Shown here: piece by piece, positions 21,324 through 30,971 of the stretch | Layout of the letters: each line of letters starts with the position of its first letter | How positions within the stretch are numbered: the stretch's first letter is position 1 | Assembly: GCF_900111455.1 (NCBI RefSeq) | Contig: NZ_FOIE01000002.1 | Coordinates: 124,001 to 188,000 of the forward strand | From: Geodermatophilus poikilotrophus | GTDB lineage: Bacteria > Actinomycetota > Actinomycetes > Mycobacteriales > Geodermatophilaceae | Direction of reading: 5' to 3' | DNA: 64,000 bases | Translations under genes and position numbers: made by a program | The notes under the pieces: model-generated | Told to the model about the DNA's origin: nothing | What the model saw: only the letters and a program-made list of their open reading frames with translations | Database searches by the model: none

Positions 21324-21748
21324 CAGGCGGCCCGCCGGGCGGCACGGCGCGAGCGGCGCTCGGCCTTGTCACGGGCGGCGGCGTCGGCGATCGCCTGACC
21401 CTCGCGCTTCTTGCGGGCGGCGCTGCGCACGCCGTAGCTGAACGCGGCCACCTTGATCAGCGGGCTGCCGAGGGTGGCGGCGACGACGCTGGTGAGGGCG
21501 GCGACGTTGCTCGACACGTTGGCGGCGTTGCCGGTGATGTCGTCGACCCGCTCGAGGTTGCTGTTGACGTGGGCGACCGTCGTCGACGCCTGGCTCAGGA
21601 TCGGCCCGCTCTGCTCCCGGGTCTGCCGGATGGTCAGCGTCGCCTCGTCCAGCGTGCGACCCAGCTTGAGGATCGGGACGGCGAGCAGCACCACCAGCAG
21701 CACCAGCGCCAGCGCTGCGATCAGTCCGGCCCACTCTCCTGCGGACAC
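21323..21748 (-). CDS. DUF948 family membrane protein
   Basis: A 141-residue protein with an N-terminal transmembrane helix (about 5-27, WAGLIAALALVLLVVLLAVP), then a helical region resembling a chemotaxis-receptor coiled coil, and a Lys/Arg-rich C-terminus. This is the DUF948 pattern; its role is unknown. I start at the GTG at 21748, preceded by GGAGGACC five bases upstream; a longer open frame begins at 21853 but adds non-protein-like residues. It is coupled to the next small membrane gene and then alaS. Confidence 0.85.
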   Translation of the reverse strand: MSAGEWAGLIAALALVLLVVLLAVPILKLGRTLDEATLTIRQTREQSGPILSQASTTVAHVNSNLERVDDITGNAANVSSNVAALTSVVAATLGSPLIKVAAFSYGVRSAARKKREGQAIADAAARDKAERRSRRAARRAA

Positions 21749-21896
21749 CCGGTCCTCCTGGTTCTTCGGCCGTGCTTCTCGGCGATGTGGTTCCTCCGGC
21801 GTCCAGGTCCGCCCCGCCGGCGCCGCCGGCGGGCGTCGGCCCGGCGTGGCCACACTAGTCGGGGGCCCGGGCGCCCGTCTGTGCCCCGCCGGGAGC

Positions 21897-23228
21897 TCAG
21901 CGGCCGCGCCGGACGATCGCCCGCAGCTTGGCCAGGCGCGCCCCGATCGTGGCCTCGGCCCCCCGGTTCGTGGGCCGGTAGTAGTCCTTGCCCACCAGCG
22001 CGTCCGGCGGGTACTGCTGCGGCACCACGCCGTCGGGGTGAGCGTGCGGGTAGACGTAGGTCCCGCCGTGGCCGAGCTTCTTCGCGCCGGCGTAGTGCGC
22101 GTCGCGCAGCCCCGGGGGCACCGGACCGGCGAGCCCCGCGCGCACGTCGGCGACGGACTCGCCCATGCCCACGGTGACGGCGTTGGACTTCGGCGCCGTG
22201 GCCAGGTGGACGACCGCCTGGGCCAGCGGGAAGTGGCCCTCCGGCATGCCGATGAAGGCCACCGCCTCCGCGGCGGCGACCGCGGTGAGCAGCGCCGTCG
22301 GGTCGGCCATGCCGATGTCCTCGCTGGCGGAGATGACCAGCCGGCGGGCGATGAACCGCGGGTCCTCCCCCGCCTCCACCATGCGGGCCAGGTAGTGCAG
22401 CGCGGCGTCGACGTCGCTGCCGCGGATCGACTTGATGAGCGCGCTGGCGACGTCGTAGTGCTGGTCGCCCTGCCGGTCGTAGCGCACCGCGGCCTGCGCC
22501 ACCGCCGTCTCCAGGGTGGCGAGGTCGATCTCGGTCAGCCCCGCGGCCAGCGCGGCACCGGCGCCGGACTCCAGCGCGGTGAGCGCCTTGCGCCCGTCCC
22601 CACCGGCGATGCGGACCAGGTGCTCCTCGGCCTCCGGGCTCAGCGTCACCGCGCCGTCGAGGCCGCGATCGCTGGTGAGGGCGCGGCGCAGCAGGCTGCG
22701 GACGTCGTCGTCCGACAGCGGCTGCAGGGCCAACACCAGGCTGCGGGACAGCAACGGGCTCACCACGGAGAAGAAGGGGTTCTCGGTGGTCGCGGCGATC
22801 AGGCTGACGATCCGGTCCTCGACCGCCGAGAGCAGGCTGTCCTGCTGGGTCTTGGAGAAGCGGTGCACCTCGTCGATGAACAGCACGGTGCGCCGGCCGG
22901 CGTAGGTCAGCTCGCGCTTGGCGCTCGCGATGACCGCGCGGACCTCCTTGACCCCGGCGTCGAGGGCCGACAGCTGCACGAACTGCCGCTTGGTGGCCAG
23001 CGAGATGACGTGCGCCAGCGTGGTCTTGCCGGTGCCCGGCGGGCCGTAGAGCACCAGCGACATCGGCTCGTCCGCCTCGACCAGGCGGCGCAGCGGCGCC
23101 CGGGGGCCCAGCAGGTGGGACTGGCCGACGACCTCGTCCAGCGACCGCGGCCGCATGCGGACGGCGAGCGGCGCACCCGGGTCGACGCCGGAGGCCTCCT
23201 GCGCCGGGTCGTCGAACAGCGAACTCAC
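21897..23228 (-). CDS. rarA: Replication-associated recombination protein RarA (MgsA)
   Basis: AAA+ ATPase related to clamp loaders that acts at stalled replication forks. It has 443 residues: Walker [10 protein letters not shown], Walker B FIDEVHRF, a sensor [10 protein letters not shown], and a C-terminal tetramerisation region with [17 protein letters not shown]. The GTG at 23228 ([10 protein letters not shown]) is right for the family; the open frame reaches 257 codons further upstream only because it lies opposite the divergent reductase gene. TAGCGT ends eight bases before this GTG, so the mRNA is probably leaderless. Confidence 0.95.
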   Translation of the reverse strand: MSSLFDDPAQEASGVDPGAPLAVRMRPRSLDEVVGQSHLLGPRAPLRRLVEADEPMSLVLYGPPGTGKTTLAHVISLATKRQFVQLSALDAGVKEVRAVIASAKRELTYAGRRTVLFIDEVHRFSKTQQDSLLSAVEDRIVSLIAATTENPFFSVVSPLLSRSLVLALQPLSDDDVRSLLRRALTSDRGLDGAVTLSPEAEEHLVRIAGGDGRKALTALESGAGAALAAGLTEIDLATLETAVAQAAVRYDRQGDQHYDVASALIKSIRGSDVDAALHYLARMVEAGEDPRFIARRLVISASEDIGMADPTALLTAVAAAEAVAFIGMPEGHFPLAQAVVHLATAPKSNAVTVGMGESVADVRAGLAGPVPPGLRDAHYAGAKKLGHGGTYVYPHAHPDGVVPQQYPPDALVGKDYYRPTNRGAEATIGARLAKLRAIVRRGR

Positions 23229-23236
23229 GGGTGGGA

Positions 23237-23242
23237 ACGCTA
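23237..23242 (-). promoter_or_regulatory. -10 box of a leaderless rarA promoter
   Basis: TAGCGT, ending eight bases before the rarA GTG, within the 36-base divergent gap between rarA and the aldo/keto reductase. No ribosome site is seen. Confidence 0.5.
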
Positions 23243-23264
23243 CCCGCGGGGCACGACAGCCCCC

Positions 23265-24122
23265 GTGCAGCAGCGACGCATCGGAGACCAGACCGTCAGC
23301 GCCATCGGGCTCGGGGCGATGCCCCTGTCGACCAAGGACGACCGGCCCGCACCGGAGGACGCCCAGGCGGTGGTGCACGCCGCGCTCGACGCCGGCGTCA
23401 CCCTGGTCGACACCGCCGACGCCTACGCGCGCGACGAGGCGGAGTTCGGCCACAACGAGTCCCTGGTGGCCGCGGCGCTGGCCTCCTACGGCGGCGACAC
23501 GTCGTCGGTGCTCGTCGCCACCAAGGGCGGGCACACCCGGCGCGGGTCGGACTGGGAGCTCGACGGGTCGCCGTCGTACCTGCGCCGGGCCTGCGAGGAC
23601 TCGCTGCGCCGGCTGGGCGTCGACGCGATCGGGCTCTACCAGTACCACCGGCCGGACCCGGGGACGCCCTGGGAGGACTCGATGGGCGCGCTGCGGCAGC
23701 TGGCCGACGACGGGCTGGTGCGCATGGTGGGCATCTCCAACGCCGACATCGCGCAGATCGACGTCGCCCGCTCGATCGTCGGCCCCGCGCTGGCGAGCGT
23801 GCAGAACCAGTTCTCCCCCGGCTGGCGGTTCTCCGCCGACGAGCTGGCCCACTGCGCGGCGCACGGGCTGGCGTTCATCCCCTGGAGCCCGTTCGGCGGG
23901 GTGACGGCGGCCGGCTCGCTGTCGTCGACCGCGCCGGCGTTCGCCGAGGTCGCCGGGAAGCTGGGCGTCTCGGTGTACCGGGTGACGCTGGCCTGGCACC
24001 TGGCCCAGTCCGACGTCGTCGTCCCGATCCCGGGCGCCTCGCGGCCGTCGTCCATCCAGGACTCCGCGGCCGCCACGGACCTGCAGCTGACCGCCGAGCA
24101 GCTGGCCCGCCTGTCCGCCTGA
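23265..24122 (+). CDS. Aldo/keto reductase
   Basis: NADPH-dependent oxidoreductase of the TIM-barrel aldo/keto reductase superfamily, 285 residues. The start [13 protein letters not shown], the catalytic Asp/Tyr block [18 protein letters not shown], Lys in LVATKGG and His in [12 protein letters not shown] make up the active site; the C-terminal [14 protein letters not shown] binds the cofactor. I start at the GTG at 23265 because homology begins there; it has no clear ribosome site. Divergent from rarA. The substrate cannot be predicted. Confidence 0.9.
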   Translation: MQQRRIGDQTVSAIGLGAMPLSTKDDRPAPEDAQAVVHAALDAGVTLVDTADAYARDEAEFGHNESLVAAALASYGGDTSSVLVATKGGHTRRGSDWELDGSPSYLRRACEDSLRRLGVDAIGLYQYHRPDPGTPWEDSMGALRQLADDGLVRMVGISNADIAQIDVARSIVGPALASVQNQFSPGWRFSADELAHCAAHGLAFIPWSPFGGVTAAGSLSSTAPAFAEVAGKLGVSVYRVTLAWHLAQSDVVVPIPGASRPSSIQDSAAATDLQLTAEQLARLSA

Positions 24123-24142
24123 CGCCCCCTGCCGCCCGATCC

Positions 24143-24209
24143 GCCGTGATCATCGGCGAGTGGCTGTCCCTGTCGGAGAGTCGGACAGCCAGCCGCCGAT
24201 GATCACGGC
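24143..24209. repeat. Palindromic element with TGATCATCGGC core, copy 1
   Basis: Two 27-base arms (24143-24169 and 24183-24209) are reverse complements with only two mismatches around a 13-base loop. The arm begins GCCGTGATCATCGGCG. It lies between the aldo/keto reductase and the DUF559-type gene. A related element sits at the other end of that gene. Two TCCACAG motifs follow at 24223 and 24242. Confidence 0.85.
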
Positions 24210-24298
24210 AGAGGAACCACTGTCCACAGGACCGAGGCTGCTCCACAGTCGTCCGGCGGGTCGTCCCTGAGCGGTGCTGCCACTGCAGCGTCGGCCGC

Positions 24299-25171
24299 GT
24301 GTCCCTGCCTCTGGCCTTCACCGCTGCCTCCGCCCGCGCTGCCGGACTGACCCGGGCCCAGCTGCGCAGCCCACGGTTCGTCCGCCTGGCTCATGACTTC
24401 GTCGTGTGTCTGGACGACGCCATCGACCGACGGGAACGCCTCGCACTGCTCGCCGGCCTGCTCCCTGCGGACGCCGCTTACAGTCACCGCACTGCAGCAG
24501 CGCTCCTCGGGACGCACGTCGACCTGCCGATCCGCGCCCACGTCACCATGACGCCGCGCCGGGTGCTCCCCCAACGCGCCGAGTTCGTCGTCCACACGCG
24601 CCGGCTCACCGGTGAGGACGTCGTCGTGCACCGCGGCCTCCGAACGACGTCCGGAGCGCAGACCTGGCTCGATCTCGCCGAGCGCCTGCCGCCGCATGAA
24701 CTCGTCGCAGTGGGTGACGCGCTAATGCGCGGCGGTCACCTGCCGGCTGAGGCGCTCGCCCGTCGTCTGGATCGTGCGACGCGGGTCCGCGGTGTGGCTC
24801 GCGCCCGGCAGTGCGCACCCCTCCTCACGCCGCTGTCGATGTCACGTCCGGAGAGCCTGGTGCGGTACTGGCTGGTGACCAGTGACCTGCCGGACCCGCA
24901 ACCGCAGGTCGACGTCCGTGATCGCTGGGGCCGGGTCGTGGCCCACGGCGACCTCGGGTACGAGGAGTGGGGAGTGCTGCTCGAGTACGAGGGTCGGCAG
25001 CACGCGGAACCCGAGCAGTTCGGCAAGGACATCGACCGCTACTCGTTGATGGCGGCGGACGGCTGGCTGGTGCTCCGCTTCGCTGCACGGCACGCGGAGT
25101 CACCGACGGTGGTCGTCGACCGCACGCGACGAGCCCTCACGAGTCGAGGCTGGAGGCCCGGCGCGCGTTGA
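24299..25171 (+). CDS. AbiEi-like N-terminal domain plus DUF559 (Vsr-like) nuclease-type domain
   Basis: A 290-residue protein. The N-terminal part, with GLTRAQLRSPRFVRLAHDFVV, resembles the winged-helix antitoxin fold of AbiEi proteins. The C-terminal 100 residues look like the DUF559/very-short-patch-repair PD-(D/E)xK fold: Asp in HGDLGYEEWG, Glu in LLEYEGRQHAEPEQF, then a conserved Arg/Tyr helix and a final VLRF strand. Such proteins are common and variable in actinobacteria and their role is unsettled; no toxin gene is adjacent. Codon use seems less GC-biased than its neighbours. It is bracketed by palindromes whose core is shared, and its stop codon lies inside the second. This suggests acquisition, but the family assignment is from motif memory only. 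Confidence 0.75.
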   Translation: MSLPLAFTAASARAAGLTRAQLRSPRFVRLAHDFVVCLDDAIDRRERLALLAGLLPADAAYSHRTAAALLGTHVDLPIRAHVTMTPRRVLPQRAEFVVHTRRLTGEDVVVHRGLRTTSGAQTWLDLAERLPPHELVAVGDALMRGGHLPAEALARRLDRATRVRGVARARQCAPLLTPLSMSRPESLVRYWLVTSDLPDPQPQVDVRDRWGRVVAHGDLGYEEWGVLLEYEGRQHAEPEQFGKDIDRYSLMAADGWLVLRFAARHAESPTVVVDRTRRALTSRGWRPGAR

Positions 25172-25229
25172 TCATCGGCAGATGGTGACCCGACACGCCG
25201 GGCGGGTCATGCACCTGGCGATGATCAAC
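25167..25229. repeat. Palindromic element with TGATCATCGGC core, copy 2
   Basis: The left arm GTTGATCATCGGCAGATGG and the right arm ending CTGGCGATGATCAAC (to 25229) pair imperfectly. The left arm shares TGATCATCGGC and the following TGG with the element at 24143. The stop codon of the DUF559-type gene is within the left arm. It lies between that gene and the convergent aspS stop, so it may also terminate transcription. Confidence 0.75.
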
Positions 25230-25255
25230 TGCTCGCTCGGGTGGCGGGGGCGACG

Positions 25256-27031
25256 TCAGCGGGTCGGGTCGGTCGGCCCCGGGGCGCCGGGCTCGCCGGG
25301 CAGCGCCGGCTCCTCGGGCTTCGCGTCGATGCCGGCCTCCTTGCGCTGCGCCTCGGTGATCGGCGTCGGCGCACCGGTCAGCGGGTCGAAGCCGGCGCCG
25401 GTCTTCGGGAAGGCGATGACCTCGCGGATCGACTCCACCCCGGCCAGCAGCGCACAGGTGCGATCCCAGCCGATCGCGGCGCCCGCGTGCGGGGGTGGGC
25501 CGTAGGCGAACGCCTCGAGGAAGAAGCCGAACCGCTCGCGGGCCTCCTCGCGGGACATCCCGAGGGTCTCGAAGACCCGCTCCTGCAGGTCCGGGTCGGC
25601 GATGCGGACCGAGCCGCTGGCCAGCTCGTTGCCGTTGCACACCAGGTCGTAGGCGTCGGACAGCGCGGCGCCCCTGTCCTCGGCGAAGCGGTCCCGCCAC
25701 TCCGGCGTGGGCGAGGTGAACGGGTGGTGCATGAAGGTCCACTCGCCGTCCTCGGTCTCCTCGAACATCGGGAAGTCGACGACGAAGAGGAACGACCAGG
25801 AGCCGGGCTCGATCAGCTCCAGCCGGCGGGCGATCTCGTTGCGCGCCGCACCCAGCAGCTCCTGCGCCTGCCGGCGCGCGCCCGCGGCGAAGAACACGCA
25901 GTCGCCGGGCTGCGCCCCGACCGCCTCGACCAGCCCGGAACGCTCCTCCTCGGAGATGTTCTTGGCGACCGGTCCGCCCAGCGCGCCGTCCTCGCCGACC
26001 GTCACGTAGGCCAGGCCCCGGTGTCCGCGGGACTTCGCCCAGTCCTGCCACGCGTCGAACGCCCGCCGCGGCTGCGACCCGCCGCCGGGCATCACGATCG
26101 CGCCGACGTAGGGCGCCTGGAACACCCGGAACGGGGTCCGGGCGAAGTACTCCGTCAGCTCGGTCAGCTCGATGCCGAAGCGCAGGTCGGGCTTGTCCGA
26201 GCCGAAGCGGTCCATCGCCTCGCGGTAGCTCATCCGCGGGATCTCGGGGACCTCGTGGGCGGCCAGCTCGCGCCACAGCGCCCGGACGACGTCCTCCACC
26301 ACCGCGAGGACGTCGTCGCGTTCCACGAAGCTCATCTCGAAGTCCAGCTGGGTGAACTCCGGCTGCCGGTCGGCCCGGAAGTCCTCGTCCCGGAAGCAGC
26401 GGGCGATCTGGTAGTAGCGCTCCAGCCCGCCGATCATCAGCAGCTGCTTGAACAGCTGCGGGGACTGCGGCAGCGCGTACCACTTGCCCGGCTGCAGCCG
26501 CACCGGGACGACGAAGTCGCGGGCACCCTCCGGCGTCGAGCGGGTCAGGTCCGGCGTCTCGACCTCGACGAAGCCGTGGCTGGCCATGACCCCGCGGGCG
26601 ACCCGGTTGACCTCCGAGCGCAGCCGCAGCACCCGGGCCGGGCCCTGCCGACGCAGGTCGAGGTAGCGGTACCGGTAGCGGACGTCGTCCGAGGCGGCCT
26701 GGTCGGTCTCGATCGGGAACGGCAGCGGCGCCGAGGACGACAGCACCCGGAGCTCGGCCGCGGCCACCTCGATCTCGCCGGTCGGCAGCTCCGGGTTCTC
26801 GTTGCCCTCGGGACGGCGGCGCACCTCGCCGGTGACCAGCACGCAGAACTCGTTGCGGAGGGCGTGCGCCTCCTCCTCGCGGACGACGACCTGGACGTAG
26901 CCCGAGGCGTCGCGCAGGTCGACGAAGACGACGCCGCCGTGGTCCCGGCGGCGGGCCACCCAGCCGGCGAGGGTGACGGGGGAACCGGCGTCGGACGCGC
27001 GCAGCGTGCCGGCGTCGTGGGTGCGGAGCAC
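25256..27031 (-). CDS. aspS: Aspartyl-tRNA synthetase
   Basis: Class II synthetase, 591 residues, bacterial type. The N-terminal OB fold binds the anticodon ([19 protein letters not shown]); the catalytic motifs are RYRYLDLRR and [19 protein letters not shown], with the GAD insertion between. The C-terminal [14 protein letters not shown] is motif 3. Most actinobacteria use a non-discriminating enzyme with GatCAB, but this cannot be decided here. GTG start at 27031; 22 bases downstream of an aldo/keto reductase gene on the same strand. Confidence 0.97.
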   Translation of the reverse strand: MLRTHDAGTLRASDAGSPVTLAGWVARRRDHGGVVFVDLRDASGYVQVVVREEEAHALRNEFCVLVTGEVRRRPEGNENPELPTGEIEVAAAELRVLSSSAPLPFPIETDQAASDDVRYRYRYLDLRRQGPARVLRLRSEVNRVARGVMASHGFVEVETPDLTRSTPEGARDFVVPVRLQPGKWYALPQSPQLFKQLLMIGGLERYYQIARCFRDEDFRADRQPEFTQLDFEMSFVERDDVLAVVEDVVRALWRELAAHEVPEIPRMSYREAMDRFGSDKPDLRFGIELTELTEYFARTPFRVFQAPYVGAIVMPGGGSQPRRAFDAWQDWAKSRGHRGLAYVTVGEDGALGGPVAKNISEEERSGLVEAVGAQPGDCVFFAAGARRQAQELLGAARNEIARRLELIEPGSWSFLFVVDFPMFEETEDGEWTFMHHPFTSPTPEWRDRFAEDRGAALSDAYDLVCNGNELASGSVRIADPDLQERVFETLGMSREEARERFGFFLEAFAYGPPPHAGAAIGWDRTCALLAGVESIREVIAFPKTGAGFDPLTGAPTPITEAQRKEAGIDAKPEEPALPGEPGAPGPTDPTR

Positions 27032-27053
27032 TAGAGGGCCTTTCGGGTGGAAG

Positions 27054-28034
27054 TCACCAGCGGTCGTGGACGTGGGCGCGGATGCGCTCGTCGTAGACGC
27101 GCTCGAGGTCGGAGAGCTGGGCGTCGGTGAGCGGGGGCAGCTCGGCGGCGGCGACGTTCCCGTGGACCTGCTCGACGGTCCGCGCGCCGGGGATCACCGT
27201 GGTGACGCCCGGCTGGTCGATCACCCAGCGCAGCGCGAACGCCGCCGTGGGCGCGTCCCCGGCGATCGCGGCGACCTCCCGGGCGGCCGCCACACCGACC
27301 TCGAAGGGCACCCCGGAGAAGGTCTCGCCGACGTCGAAGGCCTCGCCGTTGCGGTTGAAGTTCCGGTGGTCGTCGGGCGCGAACGTCGTCGACTCGTCGT
27401 ACTTGCCGGTCAGCAGGCCGCTGGCCAGCGGCACCCGCGCGAGGACGCCGACCCCGGCCTTGGCGGCCGCGGGCAGCAGCTCCTCCAGCGGCTTGCGCCG
27501 GAAGACGTTGAGGATCACCTGGATGGTCTGCACGCCGGGGTGCTCCAGCGCGGTCAGCCCCTCGGCGACGGTCTCCACGGACACGCCGTAGGCCGCGATC
27601 GCACCGTCGGCCACCATCGCGTCGAGCGCGTCGTACACCCGGTGGTCGCTGTAGACCGCCGGCGGCGGGCAGTGCAGCTGCACCAGGTCCAGGGTCTCGA
27701 CGCCCAGGTTGCGGCGCGAGCGGTCGATCCAGGCCCGCAGGTTCTCCGGTGTGTACTGCGCGGCCTCGAACGGGTCGGCGCGGCGGCCGGCCTTGGTCGC
27801 CACGAACGGCCGGTCGGACCGGGCGACCAGCGCCCTGCGGATGCGCTCCTCGGACCGGCCGTCGCCGTAGACGTCGGCGGTGTCGAGCAGGGTGACCCCG
27901 GCGTCGAGCGCCGCGTCGAGGACCTCGGCGGCGCTGTCGTCGTCGACGTCCCCCCAGTCCCCGCCCAGCTGCCAGGTCCCCAGGCCGACGACGCTGACGT
28001 CGGCACCCGTCCGGCCCAGTGGCCGCTGCTCCAT
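27054..28034 (-). CDS. Aldo/keto reductase
   Basis: A second aldo/keto reductase, 326 residues, with the same fold as the one at 23265 but only distantly similar. Active-site segments are [18 protein letters not shown], Lys in VATKAGRR and His in DLVQLHCPP; the cofactor segment is [14 protein letters not shown] prefer the ATG at 28034, which has GGGGGAGT upstream at good spacing, over the GTG at 28043 that overlaps the hisS stop. It is between hisS and aspS on the same strand; the substrate is unknown. Confidence 0.9.
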   Translation of the reverse strand: MEQRPLGRTGADVSVVGLGTWQLGGDWGDVDDDSAAEVLDAALDAGVTLLDTADVYGDGRSEERIRRALVARSDRPFVATKAGRRADPFEAAQYTPENLRAWIDRSRRNLGVETLDLVQLHCPPPAVYSDHRVYDALDAMVADGAIAAYGVSVETVAEGLTALEHPGVQTIQVILNVFRRKPLEELLPAAAKAGVGVLARVPLASGLLTGKYDESTTFAPDDHRNFNRNGEAFDVGETFSGVPFEVGVAAAREVAAIAGDAPTAAFALRWVIDQPGVTTVIPGARTVEQVHGNVAAAELPPLTDAQLSDLERVYDERIRAHVHDRW

Positions 28035-28039
28035 GGAAG

Positions 28040-29302
28040 TCACTCCCCCACGCTCGCACGCACCGTCTCGAACAGCTCGCCCACGGGGACGGGGCGCTGC
28101 TCGCCGGTGCGCATGTCCTTGAGCTGGCCGACGCCCTCGGCCAGGTCTCGTTCGCCGATGACGACGACGTGCGAGGCGCCCGACCGGTCGGCGGCCTTCA
28201 TCGCGCCCTTGAGGCCGCGCCCGCCGTAGACGGTGTCCGCGGAGACGCCGGCCTGGCGCAGCTGCCCGACGAGGCGCACCGACAGCCGCCTGGCCTCCTC
28301 GCCCAGCGGGACGACGAACGCCTGCACGCCCGTTGCCGTCCCCACGTCGAGGCCCTCGGCCTGGACCGCCAGCAGGGTGCGGTCGACGCCGACGGCGTAA
28401 CCGATGCCCGAGACGTCCGGGCCGCCGAGCGCGGCCGACAGGCCGTCGTAGCGCCCGCCGCCGCCGATCGCCGACTGCGCGCCGAGCCCGTTGTGCACGA
28501 ACTCGAACGTCGTCTTCGTGTAGTAGTCCAGCCCCCGCACCAGCCGCGGCGCCTCGGTCCAGGTCACGCCGAGGTCGGTCAGGTGCTGGCGGACGGCGTC
28601 GTAGTGCGCCCTGGTGGAGTCCGAGAGGTGGTCGACCATCAGCGGCGCGTCGTCCAGCTGCGCCTGCACCTCGGGCCGCTTGTCGTCGAGCACCCGCAGC
28701 GGGTTGATCTCCGCCCGGCGCCGGGTCTCCTCGTCGAGGTCCAGCTTGTCCAGGTAGCCGACCAGCTGCTCGCGGTACTGCGGGCGGCAGGTCGCGTCGC
28801 CCAGCGAGGTCAGCAGCAGCTCGAAGTCGGTGAGCCCCAGGTCGCGGAAGCCCTGCACGCCCAGCGCCACCACCTCGGCGTCCAGCGCCGGGTCGTCGAC
28901 GCCGAGCGCCTCCATGTCGACCTGGGTGAAGTGCCGGTAGCGACCGGCCTGCGGGCGCTCGTAGCGGAACGCCGAGCCCACCGTCCACAGCTTGACCGGC
29001 AGCGCGCCGGTGTGCAGCCGGTGCTCGATGAAGGCCCGCATCAGCCCGGCGGTGAGCTCCGGGCGCAGGGTCAGCGAGCGGCCGCCGCGGTCGTCGAAGG
29101 TGTACATCTCCTTCGTCACGACGTCGGTGGACTCGCCCACACCCCGGGAGAACACCTCGGTGTGCTCGAACACCGGCGTCTCGACGTAGCCGTACCCGGC
29201 CCGCCGCAGCGGTGCGGTCAGCGTCTCCCGGACGGCGAGGAACCGCTCGGACGCCGGCGGCAGGACGTCGAAGGTGCCCTTCGGGGCGGTCAGGCCGCTC
29301 AC
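28040..29302 (-). CDS. hisS: Histidyl-tRNA synthetase
   Basis: Class II synthetase, 420 residues, homodimer. Motif 2 is [17 protein letters not shown], and the two histidine-specific regions are [15 protein letters not shown] and GGGGRYDGL. The C-terminal anticodon domain starts near residue 325. The GTG at 29302 overlaps the upstream hydrolase stop in a GTGA; the very long open frame beyond it is antisense to the cyclophilin gene. The hydrolase-hisS pair is widely conserved in actinobacteria. Confidence 0.97.
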   Translation of the reverse strand: MSGLTAPKGTFDVLPPASERFLAVRETLTAPLRRAGYGYVETPVFEHTEVFSRGVGESTDVVTKEMYTFDDRGGRSLTLRPELTAGLMRAFIEHRLHTGALPVKLWTVGSAFRYERPQAGRYRHFTQVDMEALGVDDPALDAEVVALGVQGFRDLGLTDFELLLTSLGDATCRPQYREQLVGYLDKLDLDEETRRRAEINPLRVLDDKRPEVQAQLDDAPLMVDHLSDSTRAHYDAVRQHLTDLGVTWTEAPRLVRGLDYYTKTTFEFVHNGLGAQSAIGGGGRYDGLSAALGGPDVSGIGYAVGVDRTLLAVQAEGLDVGTATGVQAFVVPLGEEARRLSVRLVGQLRQAGVSADTVYGGRGLKGAMKAADRSGASHVVVIGERDLAEGVGQLKDMRTGEQRPVPVGELFETVRASVGE

Positions 29303-29982
29303 AGCCCGCGGCCCTTCGGAGCGCTCGCCGCCTGGGCGAGGAAGGGGTTCGTCGCCCGCTCCCGGCCGATCGTCGTCGCGGGACCGTGCCCGGGCAGCAC
29401 CACCGTCCCGTCGTCCAGCGGCAGGACGACGTCCTGCAGTGAGCGCAGCATGTCCTCCCACGACCCGCCGGGCAGGTCGACCCGGCCCACGGAGCCGGCG
29501 AAGAGCACGTCGCCGGCCAGCAGCCCCGGAGCCTCCCCCAGGTCGAGGGAGAAGACGACCGAGCCCCGGGTGTGCCCGGGCGCGTGCCGCACCGTCAGTT
29601 CGACGCCGGCCAGCGACAGCACCGCGCCGTCGTCGAGCGGCTCCACGTCGGTGGGGTCGGGCAGCCGGACGCCGGTGATCAGCGGCGCCAGCTGCGGGCC
29701 GTGCCAGCGCGCGGGGTCGCTGAGCATCCCGGAGTCGGCCGGGTGCAGGTAGGCGGGGATGCCGTAGCCGTCGCACACCGGCAGCACGGAGAAGGTGTGG
29801 TCGAGGTGGCCGTGGGTGAGGACGACGGCGACCGGCTTGAGGCCGTCGTCGGCCAGCAGGCGGGCCAGCGGCTCGACGGCGTCCATGCCGGGGTCGACCA
29901 CCACGCACTCCTGCCGGGGCCCGGAGGCGACGGCGTAGCAGTTGGTGCCGAACGCGCCGGCCGGGAACGAGCGGATGAGCAC
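29299..29982 (-). CDS. Metallo-beta-lactamase fold hydrolase (glyoxalase II-like)
   Basis: A 227-residue hydrolase with the dizinc signature THGHLDH (residues 56-62), further ligands in [15 protein letters not shown] and the final PGHGP. It resembles glyoxalase II-type thioesterases but lacks the separate C-terminal helical domain, so its substrate is open. It is coupled to hisS by a GTGA overlap. TAACCT ends six bases before its GTG, suggesting a leaderless start for the hydrolase-hisS operon. Confidence 0.9.
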   Translation of the reverse strand: MLIRSFPAGAFGTNCYAVASGPRQECVVVDPGMDAVEPLARLLADDGLKPVAVVLTHGHLDHTFSVLPVCDGYGIPAYLHPADSGMLSDPARWHGPQLAPLITGVRLPDPTDVEPLDDGAVLSLAGVELTVRHAPGHTRGSVVFSLDLGEAPGLLAGDVLFAGSVGRVDLPGGSWEDMLRSLQDVVLPLDDGTVVLPGHGPATTIGRERATNPFLAQAASAPKGRGL

Positions 29983-29988
29983 CCGTGC

Positions 29989-29994
29989 AGGTTA
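29989..29994 (-). promoter_or_regulatory. -10 box of a leaderless hydrolase-hisS promoter
   Basis: TAACCT, ending six bases before the GTG at 29982, fits TAnnnT. No ribosome site is present. Confidence 0.5.
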
Positions 29995-30055
29995 CGCGGG
30001 GCCTCCGCGCCGCTCCGGGCCTCTCCGGTGCCGGGGAACGGTCGGGCCCGGCACC

Positions 30056-30061
30056 TAGACT
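30056..30061 (+). promoter_or_regulatory. Candidate -10 box for the cyclophilin operon
   Basis: TAGACT would start a transcript with a leader of about 65 bases before the first cyclophilin. A GGGGAAC sequence about 20 bases upstream could be a -35, possibly of ECF type, but this is weak. Confidence 0.35.
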
Positions 30062-30134
30062 CGGGGTCCGACCAGCGGGGTGCGGGCGCACCCGGACGTC
30101 CCCCCGCAGCCGTGCGTCTCGAGGAGTACCACCC

Positions 30135-30971
30135 GTGCCGAGCAACAAGCAGCGGCGGGAGGCCGCCCAGCGGCGCCTGCAGCGCCAACTGGAACGCCGC
30201 GCCGAGCTGGCCCGCAAGCGCCGTCGCAACCTGCTGATCGGGATCAGCGCCGCCGCGGTCGTGCTCGTCGTCGCCACCGTCCTGCTGATCACCGGGATCG
30301 GCGGCGACGACACCGACCCCGCCGCCGCGGAGCCCACACCCACGCCGGCCGCCCCGGCCACGCCGGGCGTCGTCGACGGCAGCGACGGCACCTGCGACTG
30401 GACGCCGGCCGACACCACCAGCCCCACCGCCAACCCGAACCTGCAGGCCGACACCGGCATCCCGCCGGTCGAGGTGACGCCCACCGGCACCACCGAGGTG
30501 GACATCACCACGAACGTCGGCCCGATCGGCCTCACGCTGGACAACGCCAACGCCCCGTGCGCGGTGGCGAGCACGGTGTACCTGGCCCGCCAGGGCTACT
30601 TCGACGACACGATCTGCCACCGGGAGACCGATTCCGAGGGCCTCGCGGTCCTGCAGTGCGGTGACCCGAGCGGCACCGGCGCCGGCGGCCCGGCCTACGA
30701 GTTCCCGACCCAGGTGACCGGCGAGGAGACCTACCCGCGCGGCACGGTGGCCATGGCCAACAGCGGCCAGGGCTTCGACGGCAGCCAGTTCTTCCTCGTC
30801 CACGGCGACAGCCAGCTGCCGCCGTCCTACACCGTCCTCGGGACCATCGACGAGGCCGGCCTGGCCACGCTCGACACCATCGCCGCCAACGGCAACGACA
30901 GCAGCAACGGCCCGGGCGACGGTGCGCCCACCCAGGAGGTCCGCATCCAGTCGCTGACGGTGGCCGCGTGA
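30135..30971 (+). CDS. Membrane-anchored cyclophilin-type peptidyl-prolyl isomerase
   Basis: Extracytoplasmic foldase, 278 residues. A basic N-terminus of 30 residues precedes one membrane helix (about 33-54), then a Pro/Thr linker and a cyclophilin domain from about 118. The active-site Arg is in ICHRETDS and the substrate pocket in [10 protein letters not shown]. Four cysteines (87, 142, 161, 175) are conserved in the next gene's product; two replace residues flanking the active site (CHR for FHR, QCGDP for QGGDP), suggesting disulfides. The GTG at 30135 has GAGGAG eight bases upstream. Enzymatic activity is inferred from the family. Confidence 0.92.
   Translation: MPSNKQRREAAQRRLQRQLERRAELARKRRRNLLIGISAAAVVLVVATVLLITGIGGDDTDPAAAEPTPTPAAPATPGVVDGSDGTCDWTPADTTSPTANPNLQADTGIPPVEVTPTGTTEVDITTNVGPIGLTLDNANAPCAVASTVYLARQGYFDDTICHRETDSEGLAVLQCGDPSGTGAGGPAYEFPTQVTGEETYPRGTVAMANSGQGFDGSQFFLVHGDSQLPPSYTVLGTIDEAGLATLDTIAANGNDSSNGPGDGAPTQEVRIQSLTVAA

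Noticed and set aside
23229..23999. Extension of RarA by 257 residues
   Set aside because: It lies opposite the divergent aldo/keto reductase gene and is not protein-like; a -10 box sits just before the chosen GTG.
24221..24250. TCCACAG motifs as a replication origin (DnaA boxes)
   Set aside because: Only two loosely matching sites, no AT-rich region and no dnaA or dnaN nearby.
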